Source of the DNA: Candidatus Parabacteroides intestinigallinarum
Lineage (GTDB): Bacteria > Bacteroidota > Bacteroidia > Bacteroidales > Tannerellaceae
Direction of reading: 5' to 3'
Length of the DNA stretch: 49,342 nt
Assembly (NCBI GenBank): GCA_019114945.1
Contig: DXEN01000087.1
Coordinates: 1-49,342, forward strand
Positions 8,914 to 17,812 of this stretch are shown piece by piece. Under the pieces are notes generated by a model that had not been told where the DNA came from, made no database searches, and worked only from the letters and a program-made list of their open reading frames with translations. The position numbers were made by a program, and so were the translations under genes. Within the stretch, counting starts at the first letter, position 1; each line of letters opens with the position of its first letter.

Positions 8914-11748
8914 TCAGAGGCTCCTTCCCGGAGGCGGTGGAGGAGGGGTGGGTGTTCCCATCGGGCCCCTTCTTCCGGCCCTGCCCGGCCCTCTCGCGTC
9001 GCTTTGGGTGGCGCCTCCCTTGAACAGGCTGAAGCGGTAGATGAAGTGTACCATGAAGTAGCTGCCCAGCGTGTTGTACTCCGCGTCTTGCGTGTAATTG
9101 GCCGTGATGGAGCGGGATATGTTGCTCCGTTGCCGTAGGATGTCGTATATCTTCACCCGGAGCGTCCCCTGGTTGTTCTTCAGGAACGACTTGGAGAGGG
9201 AAGCGTTCCAGAGCGTCTCGTTCAGCTTGAACCCGTCGCCGTAGCCGGAGTTGGCGGACCAGGTTACGTCGCTCTCCACCTTGATGCCGAGCGGCAGGTA
9301 GAGCGTGGTGTAGCCCCCCACGCCGTAGTTCAGTGTATTCAGGTCGTTCTCGGCTTGCAAGGAGTTGCGGACGCGGTTGTAGCGGATGTTCCCGTTCAGC
9401 CCGATATCCAGGAGGGAGGAGCGGAAATCGATGCTCGCCCGTTCGGACAGGGTGATGTTCTTGTTCGTGTTCCTCGCCTCGTTGATGTATCCGTTGCTAT
9501 TGGCGAACGAGGCCATGGTGGTCGTGCTCGCCGAGAATTTCTTGTTTCGCAAGGGCGTGTTCAGCATCATCCGGAGGTTGGCGTTGTAGTTCCCGTTCAC
9601 GTTGCGGTAGGAGGTCGTTTTTACGCCGGTCTCCGCGTCGTACGAGGCGTAGCTGACGATGTCGTTGACGATGTAGCTCCCGCTGGCCATCACCATGAAC
9701 GCCCGTTGCCGCTCCGGCTCGAACCGCTGGAAGCGGATGTTCACGTTGTTCGTGTAGCGCGGCTTCAGGTCGGGGTTGCCCACGCGGATATTGGTCGGGT
9801 TCGAGATGTCGGCCACGGGTTGTAGCTGCGTCATGCTGGGCTGGCTGGTCCGTCCGTTGTAATGCACCTGCAGGTTGGTGCGCTTGTCGAACAGGTAATT
9901 GAAACGGACCATCGGCGATAGGTTCACCACCGTGCGGCTCAGTCGGGAGAGGGTCGTGTCGCCCACGAAGTTCTCGCTGCTCGTGTACGAGGGGTCCAGG
10001 TTCAGCCCCACCGTGTAATTGAACTTCTCCCGGCGCGAGCGGAAGCTCAGGCTCGCCCGCTGGTTGATGAAGTTGTTGCGATAGCTCTGGCTATAGGCCG
10101 TGTCCAGCACGTTATAGATACCGTCGGCGTCGGGGGCGTAGACGTACTTCAGCGCCTCCTGCTTGCGTTGGCTGAGGCTGTACGTGGCTTGCAGGAAGTT
10201 GTTGTTCCCGAGCGGCTCCACCCACGAGAGGTATACACGGTAGTTGAACCCGTTGTTCTCGTAGCGCGAGCGTTGGTCGATCACGCTGTTCCGCCCGGCG
10301 TCCGTCTGGTTGAAATAGACGATGTCCGAGCGGTTCGCCCCATCGCTTCGGGTATGGCTGCTCCCGCCCGCCAGCGTCATGCTGAAGACACGTCCCGCGC
10401 TGTTCAGCTTCCGGCTGAAATCGAGGTTCACGCCCAGGTTGTATCCGTCGCTCACGGAGTGATTGCTCGTCCGGTTCGTGTTGACGGTATCCCGTTCGTT
10501 ATCCAGCGTTATCTCGTCGCTTTGGCTATCGCTCACGCTATGGCTCAGGCTGAAATCCGGGCGGAAGATGAGTCGGGTGAGCGTGTCGGGTTGCCATTCC
10601 AAGCGGAAATCCACGCCGATGTTATCGCTTTTTGTCCGGCTGTTCGCCTCGCTATGATCGTACGAGGCGCTATCGCCGGGCAGCACGTTCCGCCGTTCGC
10701 TTTTCCCCCACGCCTCGTTGTCGGAACGTGCGTAGCGGGTATTTCCTCCTAACACAAGATTCGGGGTGAATTCCTTGCTGAAGTTCAGTCCGGCGTTGCC
10801 CGACGAGGTAATGCCGCTCCCGGCTCCTCCGCCTCCGCGTCGTCCGCCCATGCCGGAGAACATGGTTGATGCCATGTCCGAGAAGCCCATGTTGTTCGTG
10901 TTGTTCGCCCCGCCCATCAGCGTGATCTGGTCGTTCTCCACGAAGCGGTTCACCATCGCGTTGCCCTCGTAGCGGTCCTCGCTACCGTAGCCCGCATAGG
11001 CGTTGCCGAACCAGCCTTGCTTCATGCCCGGTTTCACCGTGAGGTTGATCACGGTCTCTTCCTCGCCATCGTCGAAGCCGGTCATCCGCGCCATGTCGCT
11101 CTTCTTGTCCAGCACTTGCAGCTTGTCTATCATCTTGGCGGGCAGGTTCTTCGAGGCGATCGCCGGGTCGTCGGAGAAGAACTCCTTCCCGTCCACCATC
11201 ACCTTTTGGATTTCCTTCCCGTTGACGGTTATCTTGCCATCGCTCCCCACCTCTACGCCGGGCATCTTCCGCAGCAGGTCCTCCAGCACGGCGCCCTCGG
11301 TCAGCTTGTAGGAGTCGGCGTTGTATTCCACGGTGTCGTTGCGGAACGTTACCTCCGGCGCTTTCCCCACCACCACCGCCTCGCCCAGCGGGATGGAGGC
11401 GTCGGTCAGCTCCAGCGTCCCCACCTGTACCGTCGCCTTCCGCCCGGTGACGCGCACGTCCCGGTAGACGGGGTTGAATCCTACGAACGAGATGTGGAGC
11501 AGGTAGCGGCCTGCCGGCGCGTTCCTCAGGGTGAAGCGCCCGTCGCGCCCGCTGGTAGTCCCTCGCGCCATGCTGCTGTCCTGGGGGTGCAACAAGCGGA
11601 CGGTGGCTTGTTCCACCGGCTCTCCCGTCGCCAGCTCGATCACCCGGCCGGCGATGTCGCTTTTTTTGGTCTGCCCCGTCGCCACCGCGGGGAGGAGGAG
11701 GCAGGCTATCGCGATCAGTGATAGATAGATGATATTCTTTTTTCTCAT
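8914..11748 (-). CDS. TonB-type outer-membrane beta-barrel protein with carboxypeptidase-regulatory domain
   Basis: A 944-residue outer-membrane protein: signal peptide (about 1-26), carboxypeptidase-regulatory-like beta-sandwich (about 31-115), a plug-like domain (about 125-230) and a large barrel. It matches the PF14905 outer-membrane beta-barrel family better than SusC, and no SusD-like partner is adjacent. A Gly/Arg loop (GGRRGGGGAGSG) sits early in the barrel. The last beta strand (MVHFIYRFSLF) is followed by a Gly/Arg/Pro-rich tail of about 30 residues with six consecutive prolines, so the barrel does not end in the usual aromatic residue. Substrate unknown. Confidence 0.87.
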   Translation of the reverse strand: MRKKNIIYLSLIAIACLLLPAVATGQTKKSDIAGRVIELATGEPVEQATVRLLHPQDSSMARGTTSGRDGRFTLRNAPAGRYLLHISFVGFNPVYRDVRVTGRKATVQVGTLELTDASIPLGEAVVVGKAPEVTFRNDTVEYNADSYKLTEGAVLEDLLRKMPGVEVGSDGKITVNGKEIQKVMVDGKEFFSDDPAIASKNLPAKMIDKLQVLDKKSDMARMTGFDDGEEETVINLTVKPGMKQGWFGNAYAGYGSEDRYEGNAMVNRFVENDQITLMGGANNTNNMGFSDMASTMFSGMGGRRGGGGAGSGITSSGNAGLNFSKEFTPNLVLGGNTRYARSDNEAWGKSERRNVLPGDSASYDHSEANSRTKSDNIGVDFRLEWQPDTLTRLIFRPDFSLSHSVSDSQSDEITLDNERDTVNTNRTSNHSVSDGYNLGVNLDFSRKLNSAGRVFSMTLAGGSSHTRSDGANRSDIVYFNQTDAGRNSVIDQRSRYENNGFNYRVYLSWVEPLGNNNFLQATYSLSQRKQEALKYVYAPDADGIYNVLDTAYSQSYRNNFINQRASLSFRSRREKFNYTVGLNLDPSYTSSENFVGDTTLSRLSRTVVNLSPMVRFNYLFDKRTNLQVHYNGRTSQPSMTQLQPVADISNPTNIRVGNPDLKPRYTNNVNIRFQRFEPERQRAFMVMASGSYIVNDIVSYASYDAETGVKTTSYRNVNGNYNANLRMMLNTPLRNKKFSASTTTMASFANSNGYINEARNTNKNITLSERASIDFRSSLLDIGLNGNIRYNRVRNSLQAENDLNTLNYGVGGYTTLYLPLGIKVESDVTWSANSGYGDGFKLNETLWNASLSKSFLKNNQGTLRVKIYDILRQRSNISRSITANYTQDAEYNTLGSYFMVHFIYRFSLFKGGATQSDARGPGRAGRRGPMGTPTPPPPPPGRSL

Positions 11749-11957
11749 TTCCCGGAACGTTTCGTGGTATACGTCCCCCTTTTGACCCGCGGGGCATCCA
11801 ATCGTTTAATTGGTGGGGGTGATTTTTTGCCTATTTCTGAGACAAAATCGGAAAGCATGGTTTCGCGGCGTGCGAAACATAGATTCGTGCGTCCGAGAGC
11901 TATGTTTTGCTATCTCGATAATAATGTGTACATTCGCGGGTAAACAATATAAAGAGA

Positions 11958-12560
11958 ATGAGATACAATACGGAAGAAAAAAGACTGGCCTTGCCGGAAT
12001 ACGGGCGCAATATCCAGAACATGGTGGATTATTGCGTGACCATCCAGGACCGGGAGGAACGCAAGCGTTGCGCGAACGCGATTATCAACATCATGGGGAA
12101 TATGTTCCCGCACCTGCGCGACGTGAATGATTTCAAGCATATCTTATGGGATCATCTGGCCATCATGGCGGATTTCAAGCTCGATATCGATTACCCGTAC
12201 GAGATCGTGCGGAAAGAGAACTTGTACAACCGCCCGCCCCGCATCCCTTACAATAACAACCGGATTCGTTACCGGCATTACGGGAAGACGCTGGAGCTGA
12301 TGATCAACAAGGCGACCCGGCTGGAGCCGGGGCCGGAGAGGAGCCAGCTGATCCGTCTGCTGGCGAACCAGATGAAGAAATCGTTCCTGACATGGAACAA
12401 GGAGAGCGTGGACGACCGGAAGATCTTCAAGGACCTGGAAGAGCTCTCGGGCGGCAAGATCGTCCTGAACGAGAACGAGCACAAGCTGACGGAGAGCCGC
12501 GAGATATTGGCGCGGAATAATAGCGGGAATAAACGTAATTTCACGCGTAAAGGCCGATGA
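11958..12560 (+). CDS. DUF4290 domain-containing protein
   Basis: A 200-residue soluble protein of a Bacteroidetes-specific family, recognised from the N terminus (MRYNTEEKRLALPEYGRN) and from its usual place before murA. It is rich in charged residues and has no signal peptide. The C-terminal 40 residues are basic and probably disordered. The stop overlaps the murA start (ATGA), so the two are translationally coupled. Function unknown; the neighbours suggest a housekeeping role. Confidence 0.85.
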   Translation: MRYNTEEKRLALPEYGRNIQNMVDYCVTIQDREERKRCANAIINIMGNMFPHLRDVNDFKHILWDHLAIMADFKLDIDYPYEIVRKENLYNRPPRIPYNNNRIRYRHYGKTLELMINKATRLEPGPERSQLIRLLANQMKKSFLTWNKESVDDRKIFKDLEELSGGKIVLNENEHKLTESREILARNNSGNKRNFTRKGR

Positions 12561-13861
12561 GCTCGTTCGTGATAGAAGGCGGCTACCGCTTGTCGGGCGA
12601 GATTACCCCCCAGGGCGCCAAGAACGAGGCGCTGGAGGTGATATGCGCCACGCTGCTCACGCCGGAGCGGGTGACCATCCATAACGTCCCCGATATACTG
12701 GACGTGAACAACCTGATACAGCTGCTGCGGGATATGCGGGTGAAGGTGGAGCGTCCCGCCATGGGCACCTATACCTTCCAGGCGGACGAGGTGGACCTGG
12801 AGTACCTGGCCACCGACGAGTTCCTGCGCCGTAGCGCCAGCCTGCGCGGCTCGGTGATGATTGTAGGCCCCCTGTTGGCCCGCTTCGGGAAGGCGCTGAT
12901 ACCGAAACCGGGAGGCGACAAGATAGGACGCCGCCGGCTGGACACCCATTTCGCGGGCATCCGGAAACTGGGCGCCTCTTTCACATACGACCCCGCGCGG
13001 CACGTGTACGAGGTGGAGGCCCGGCGCTTGCGGGGCGCCTATATGCTGCTGGACGAGGCATCCGTGACCGGCACGGCCAATATCCTGATGGCCGCCACCC
13101 TCGCCGAGGGTGTCACGACGATTTACAACGCCGCTTGCGAGCCCTATCTGCAACAATTGTCGCGCCTGCTCAACCGCATGGGGGCGAGGATATCGGGCGT
13201 AGGCTCGAACCTGCTCACCATCGAGGGCGTGGACGCCTTGCGCGGCGCGGAGCATACCATCCTGCCCGATATGATAGAGGTGGGTAGCTTCATCGGCATG
13301 GCGGCCATGACCGGCTCGGAGCTCACGATCAAGGATACGGGGTACGACAACCTGGGCATTATCCCCGACGCGTTCCGCCGCCTGGGCATCACCGTGGAGC
13401 AACGGGGGGACGACATCCATATACCGCGGCACGACTCGTACGAGATAGAGACCTTCATCGATGGCTCGATCATGACCATCGCCGACGCTCCCTGGCCGGG
13501 GCTGACGCCTGATTTGCTGAGCGTATTCCTGGTGGTTGCCACGGAGGCGACGGGGAGCGTGCTGATTCACCAGAAGATGTTCGAGAGCCGCCTGTTCTTC
13601 GTGGACAAGCTGATAGACATGGGGGCGCAGATCATCTTGTGCGACCCGCACCGGGCCACCGTCATCGGGTTGGGCAACCGCTTCAAGCTGCGCGGCTCCA
13701 CGATGGTATCGCCGGATATCCGGGCGGGCATCGCCTTGCTGATCGCCGCGATGAGCGCCGAGGGCACCAGCACGATCCATAATATCGACCAGATAGACCG
13801 GGGGTACCAGGACATCGACAAGCGATTGAACCGTATCGGGGCGCGTATCACCCGGATTTAA
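12557..13861 (+). CDS. murA: UDP-N-acetylglucosamine 1-carboxyvinyltransferase MurA (Cys-to-Asp active-site form)
   Basis: First committed step of peptidoglycan synthesis: transfers enolpyruvate from PEP to UDP-GlcNAc in the cytoplasm. The 434-residue product has the EPSP-synthase-like double domain, with GGYRLSGEITPQGAKNEAL at the N terminus. In the catalytic loop, where E. coli MurA has Cys115 in GGC, this protein has Asp121 (IPKPGGDKIGRR; codon 12917-12919). The Asp form is known to be active but not alkylated by fosfomycin. It follows the DUF4290 gene with a four-base overlap and is followed by rimM. Confidence 0.95.
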   Translation: MSSFVIEGGYRLSGEITPQGAKNEALEVICATLLTPERVTIHNVPDILDVNNLIQLLRDMRVKVERPAMGTYTFQADEVDLEYLATDEFLRRSASLRGSVMIVGPLLARFGKALIPKPGGDKIGRRRLDTHFAGIRKLGASFTYDPARHVYEVEARRLRGAYMLLDEASVTGTANILMAATLAEGVTTIYNAACEPYLQQLSRLLNRMGARISGVGSNLLTIEGVDALRGAEHTILPDMIEVGSFIGMAAMTGSELTIKDTGYDNLGIIPDAFRRLGITVEQRGDDIHIPRHDSYEIETFIDGSIMTIADAPWPGLTPDLLSVFLVVATEATGSVLIHQKMFESRLFFVDKLIDMGAQIILCDPHRATVIGLGNRFKLRGSTMVSPDIRAGIALLIAAMSAEGTSTIHNIDQIDRGYQDIDKRLNRIGARITRI

Positions 13862-13874
13862 ACAAAGGCCGCTT

Positions 13875-14396
13875 ATGATAGAGAAAGAGGATGTTGTTAA
13901 GATAGGACGTTTCGCCAAGCCGCATGGCATCAAGGGCGAGTTGTCGCTGGTGACGGATTTCGAATGGCCGGAAGAGGGCGATGATATTTTCCTCATTTGC
14001 GAGATGGACGGTATTCTTGTCCCCTTCCTCGTGGAGGAGAGCCGTTACAAAAGCGATACCGTGACACTCGTGAAGCTGGAGGGCGTCGACTCGGAGGAGG
14101 AGGCGCGGCGGTTCGTGAACAAGGAGGTGTATTTCCCGTTGGAGGCCGTGGAAGGGGAGGTCCCGCTCGGGGAGATGACGTGGGACAACCTGATAGGCTA
14201 TGCCGTGACCGATACGCATGCGGGCTATATAGGCGTGATAACGGATGTGGACGATACGACCGCGAACGTGCTGCTACGGATTGATCGCGCGGGCGGGGAG
14301 TTGCTGATACCCGCCGCCGAGGAGTTGATAACGGACGCCGATCATGAGGCGCGTCGCCTCGTGGTGTCCTTGCCGGAAGGTTTATTGGATCTATGA
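13875..14396 (+). CDS. rimM: 16S rRNA processing protein RimM
   Basis: Assembly factor for the 30S subunit head that binds ribosomal protein S19. The 173-residue protein has the N-terminal RimM barrel beginning IGRFAKPHGIKGELS and a C-terminal PRC-barrel domain (about 95-173) with the expected LLIPAAEELI segment. Length is normal. It starts 13 bases after murA and its stop overlaps the start of the next gene by four bases. It is not next to trmD or rpsP, unlike in many other bacteria. Confidence 0.93.
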   Translation: MIEKEDVVKIGRFAKPHGIKGELSLVTDFEWPEEGDDIFLICEMDGILVPFLVEESRYKSDTVTLVKLEGVDSEEEARRFVNKEVYFPLEAVEGEVPLGEMTWDNLIGYAVTDTHAGYIGVITDVDDTTANVLLRIDRAGGELLIPAAEELITDADHEARRLVVSLPEGLLDL

Positions 14397-15262
14397 GGGA
14401 ACGGAAGAGAAATACGAAATCGTTTTGGCACCGGATCCGGTTCAAATACAAGCTTTCCTTCATCAACGAGGGGACGCTGGAGGAGGTATGGTCGTTCCAT
14501 CTTTCCCGGCTCTCGGCGTGTGTTATCTTGGCGATTTTCGCGTTTCTCATGATCGCCATCACGGCGTTTATCATCATCAAGACCCCCATCCGCAATTATC
14601 TGCCGGGCTATCTGGACGTGGAGATCCGCAAGGAGATCATCCAGAACGCCTTGCGGGCCGATTCCCTAGAACGCATGATGGAGGTGCAAGCGCTCTATTT
14701 AAATAATGTAGCCGGTATCCTCGCGGGCACGATAGAACTGGATTCGATCCGCCGGATCGATTCCCTGGCCAGCGAGGACATGAGTTACGAGATTCCCCGC
14801 GGCGAGCGCGAGGAGCGTTTCGTGGAGCGATACGAGGAAGAGGAGAAGTATAACCTGACCGTGTTGCCCGACCCCGGCAGGTCGCTTACGGGCGGGGCTT
14901 TTTTCTATAAACCGGTGAACGGGGTGGTCACGGCGCGTTACGAGACGGACATCCGTCATTACGGCGTGGATCTGGCGGCCGCTCCCAAGGAGAGCGTCCT
15001 GGCCACGTTGGACGGAACCGTGATTTATACCGGTTTCGATCCGGATCATGGCAATGTGATACAGATACAACATAAGAACGGATTCATCTCGGTCTACAAG
15101 CACAACGAGTCGTTGCTGAAGCGGGTAGGGGAGCGTGTGGTGGCGGGCGAGGCGATCGCCTTGGTCGGCAATACGGGGGAATTGTCCACCGGCCCGCACC
15201 TGCATTTCGAGTTGTGGTATAAAGGGAATCCCGTGAATCCGGAGGAATATATAGCTTTTTAG
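14393..15262 (+). CDS. M23-family metallopeptidase, membrane-anchored
   Basis: Peptidoglycan endopeptidase or division-associated LytM factor. The 289-residue protein has a basic cytoplasmic N terminus, one membrane helix (about 39-63), a helical region to about 160 and a LytM domain (about 170-285). Zinc-site residues are present: H189 and D193 (HYGVD) and the GPHLHFELW motif with H269 and H271, so it should be catalytically competent. Its place between rimM and dxr within a cell-envelope operon fits a wall-remodelling role. Confidence 0.9.
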   Translation: MRERKRNTKSFWHRIRFKYKLSFINEGTLEEVWSFHLSRLSACVILAIFAFLMIAITAFIIIKTPIRNYLPGYLDVEIRKEIIQNALRADSLERMMEVQALYLNNVAGILAGTIELDSIRRIDSLASEDMSYEIPRGEREERFVERYEEEEKYNLTVLPDPGRSLTGGAFFYKPVNGVVTARYETDIRHYGVDLAAAPKESVLATLDGTVIYTGFDPDHGNVIQIQHKNGFISVYKHNESLLKRVGERVVAGEAIALVGNTGELSTGPHLHFELWYKGNPVNPEEYIAF

Positions 15263-15268
15263 GAATCC

Positions 15269-16420
15269 ATGAAGAAAAGACAGTTAGCGATATTAGGTTC
15301 GACGGGCTCCATCGGCACGCAAGCGCTGGAGGTCGTGGGCGAGCATCCCGACCAGTTCGAGGTATATGCCTTGACGGCCAACAATCAGGTGGACTTATTG
15401 ATTAACCAGGCGCGGCGGTTCATGCCGGAGGTGGTGGTGATCGCCAACGAGCGGAAGTACCCCGAGCTGAAAGAGGCGTTGGAGGATTTGCCCATCAAGG
15501 TATGGGCGGGCGCCGACGCGATCGCCCAGATGGTGCAGGCGGAGCCGATCGATATGGTACTTACGGCGATGGTGGGCTATTCGGGCTTGCGCCCTACTAT
15601 CGCGGCGATCCAGGCGGGGAAAGCGATCGCCTTGGCCAACAAGGAGACGTTGGTCGTGGCGGGCGAGCTGATCATGCGCTTGGCGGCGGAGCATAAGGTA
15701 CCAATCCTTCCCGTCGACTCCGAGCATTCGGCGATATTCCAGTGCTTGGCCGGGTCGTTCGACAATCCCATCGAGAAAATCCTGCTGACCGCCTCGGGCG
15801 GGCCGTTCCGCACCAAGACGCTGGAGGAGTTGGCCACGGTGACGAAGGCGCAAGCCTTGCGGCATCCGAACTGGACGATGGGCGCGAAAATCACGATCGA
15901 TTCCGCCTCGATGATGAATAAGGGTTTCGAGATGATCGAGGCGAAGTGGCTCTTTGGCGTGACCCCCGAACAAGTGCAGGTGGTGGTGCACCCGCAATCG
16001 GTGATCCACTCCATGGTGCAATTCGAGGATGGCGCCGTGATGGCCCAGCTGGGCATCCCCGACATGAAATTGCCGATCGCCTACGCCTTCTCGTTTCCGA
16101 AACGAATGAAGAGCCTGGCGCCGCGGTTGGATTTCCGCCAATACGCGACACTGACGTTCGAGGAGCCGGACACGAGGCGCTTCCGCAACCTGGCCTTCGC
16201 TTTCGAGGCCGTGCGGCAAGGCGGGAACATGCCTTGCGTCCTGAACGCCGCCAACGAGGTGGTCGTGGCCGCTTTCCTACGGGACGAGATCGGTTTCTTG
16301 CGCATGAGCGACGTGATAGAACGCACGATGGCGAAAGCCTCGTTTATCGCGAAGCCCTCGTACGAGGATTACGTAGCGACCGACGCCGAGGCGCGCCGGT
16401 TGGCTTCCGGGTTATTGTGA
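15269..16420 (+). CDS. dxr: 1-deoxy-D-xylulose 5-phosphate reductoisomerase
   Basis: Second enzyme of the MEP isoprenoid pathway: converts DXP to MEP with NADPH and a divalent metal. The 383-residue product has the N-terminal NADPH-binding loop GSTGSIGTQAL, the metal-binding segment PVDSEHSAIFQ, the ASGGPF loop and the MNKGFEMIEA segment that binds substrate phosphate. All catalytic regions are intact. It starts six bases after the M23 gene and is followed by rseP, an order seen in many Bacteroidetes. Confidence 0.95.
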   Translation: MKKRQLAILGSTGSIGTQALEVVGEHPDQFEVYALTANNQVDLLINQARRFMPEVVVIANERKYPELKEALEDLPIKVWAGADAIAQMVQAEPIDMVLTAMVGYSGLRPTIAAIQAGKAIALANKETLVVAGELIMRLAAEHKVPILPVDSEHSAIFQCLAGSFDNPIEKILLTASGGPFRTKTLEELATVTKAQALRHPNWTMGAKITIDSASMMNKGFEMIEAKWLFGVTPEQVQVVVHPQSVIHSMVQFEDGAVMAQLGIPDMKLPIAYAFSFPKRMKSLAPRLDFRQYATLTFEEPDTRRFRNLAFAFEAVRQGGNMPCVLNAANEVVVAAFLRDEIGFLRMSDVIERTMAKASFIAKPSYEDYVATDAEARRLASGLL

Positions 16421-16446
16421 AATCATTAAAAAACAAACGATAGTAA

Positions 16447-17775
16447 ATGGAAACTTTTTTGATTAAGACGTTACAACTCATCTTGAGCCTTTCGATATTG
16501 GTGATTATCCATGAGTTCGGGCATTTTCTGTTCGCCCGGCTCTTCAAGGTGCGTGTCGAGAAATTTTACTTGTTTTTCGACCCGTGGTTCTCGCTTTTCA
16601 AGTTCAAGCCGAAGAATAGCGAGACGGAGTACGGTATCGGTTGGCTCCCGTTGGGCGGCTATTGCAAGATCTCCGGCATGATCGATGAGAGCATGGATAA
16701 GGAAGCGATGGCGCAGCCCCCTAAGCCCTACGAGTTTCGCTCGAAACCGGCGGGGCAACGCTTGCTGATCATGATTGGCGGCGTGTTGTTCAACTTCTTG
16801 TTGGCGTTGTTCATCTATTCTATGATTCTTTTCGCGTGGGGCGATACGTTCCTGCCGTTGAAGAACATGAAGATGGGTATGAATTATAGCGAGACGTTCC
16901 ACGACGTGGGCTTCCGGGACGGTGATATCTTGTTGCGGGCGGACGACGAGGAACTGGAACGCTTCGGGAGCGATTGCTTCCGGAAAGTGGTGGAGGCGCG
17001 GACCGTGACCGTCCTGCGCGACGGGAAGGAGACCGTTATTTCGATGCCGGAGGATATGATGCAACGATGCTTGCGCGACGGGAAAGGTTTCGCCGACCCC
17101 TATCGCATGCCGATGGTGGTGCGCGACTTGCCGATTAAAGACGCTCCCGCGGCCCTCGCGGGGATGCAGCCGGGGGATAGCGTGGTGGCGATCAATGGCT
17201 TGGCTACACCTACGTTCTACGACGCCTCCGAGCAACTGACCCTGCATAAGGGCCAGGACGTGACCATCGACTTCTACCGGAATGGTGCGCTCCAGTCGCT
17301 CACGATGCGGACCGACTCGCTGGGCAAGATCGGCGTGGCGGTAAAATTGCCTACGGAATTGTACCAGACCGTGACGCGTAAGTACAATTTCTTCGAGTCG
17401 TTCCCCGCCGGTATCGAGCTGGGCGTAAATACTTTGAAAGGGTACGTGAACGATATGAAATACGTGTTCACGAAGGAGGGAGCCTCCAGCCTGGGTGGTT
17501 TCGGTACCATCGGCGGCTTGTTCCCCTCCGTGTGGGATTGGCGGATTTTCTGGGAGCGTACGGCGTTCCTTTCGATTATCTTGGCCTTCATGAATATCTT
17601 GCCGATACCGGCGCTGGATGGCGGACACGTCATGTTCCTGCTATACGAGGTCATCGCCCGCCGGAAGCCCAGCGATAAGTTCCTGGAGTATGCGCAGATT
17701 ACCGGCATGGCCATCTTGTTCGCCTTGTTGATCTACGCGAACGGGAACGACCTTTTCCGGTTTTTGGTGAAGTAG
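16447..17775 (+). CDS. rseP: RIP metalloprotease RseP (site-2 protease)
   Basis: Intramembrane zinc protease that cleaves membrane-bound anti-sigma factors and remnant signal peptides. The 442-residue protein has HEFGH at residues 22-26 in the first helix, a PDZ region in the middle (about 205-300) and the C-terminal NILPIPALDGGH motif carrying the third zinc ligand. It closes the DUF4290-murA-rimM-M23-dxr operon, starting 26 bases after dxr. Length and motifs are normal for the family. Confidence 0.94.
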   Translation: METFLIKTLQLILSLSILVIIHEFGHFLFARLFKVRVEKFYLFFDPWFSLFKFKPKNSETEYGIGWLPLGGYCKISGMIDESMDKEAMAQPPKPYEFRSKPAGQRLLIMIGGVLFNFLLALFIYSMILFAWGDTFLPLKNMKMGMNYSETFHDVGFRDGDILLRADDEELERFGSDCFRKVVEARTVTVLRDGKETVISMPEDMMQRCLRDGKGFADPYRMPMVVRDLPIKDAPAALAGMQPGDSVVAINGLATPTFYDASEQLTLHKGQDVTIDFYRNGALQSLTMRTDSLGKIGVAVKLPTELYQTVTRKYNFFESFPAGIELGVNTLKGYVNDMKYVFTKEGASSLGGFGTIGGLFPSVWDWRIFWERTAFLSIILAFMNILPIPALDGGHVMFLLYEVIARRKPSDKFLEYAQITGMAILFALLIYANGNDLFRFLVK

Positions 17776-17812
17776 CGGACGTAGTATTTTAGAACCTTTA
17801 AAAAAAGATACG

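Noticed and set aside
12278-13996. 572-residue ORF antisense to murA
   Set aside because: It is a GC-driven open frame opposite murA, with His/Arg/Gln-rich composition and no recognisable domain.
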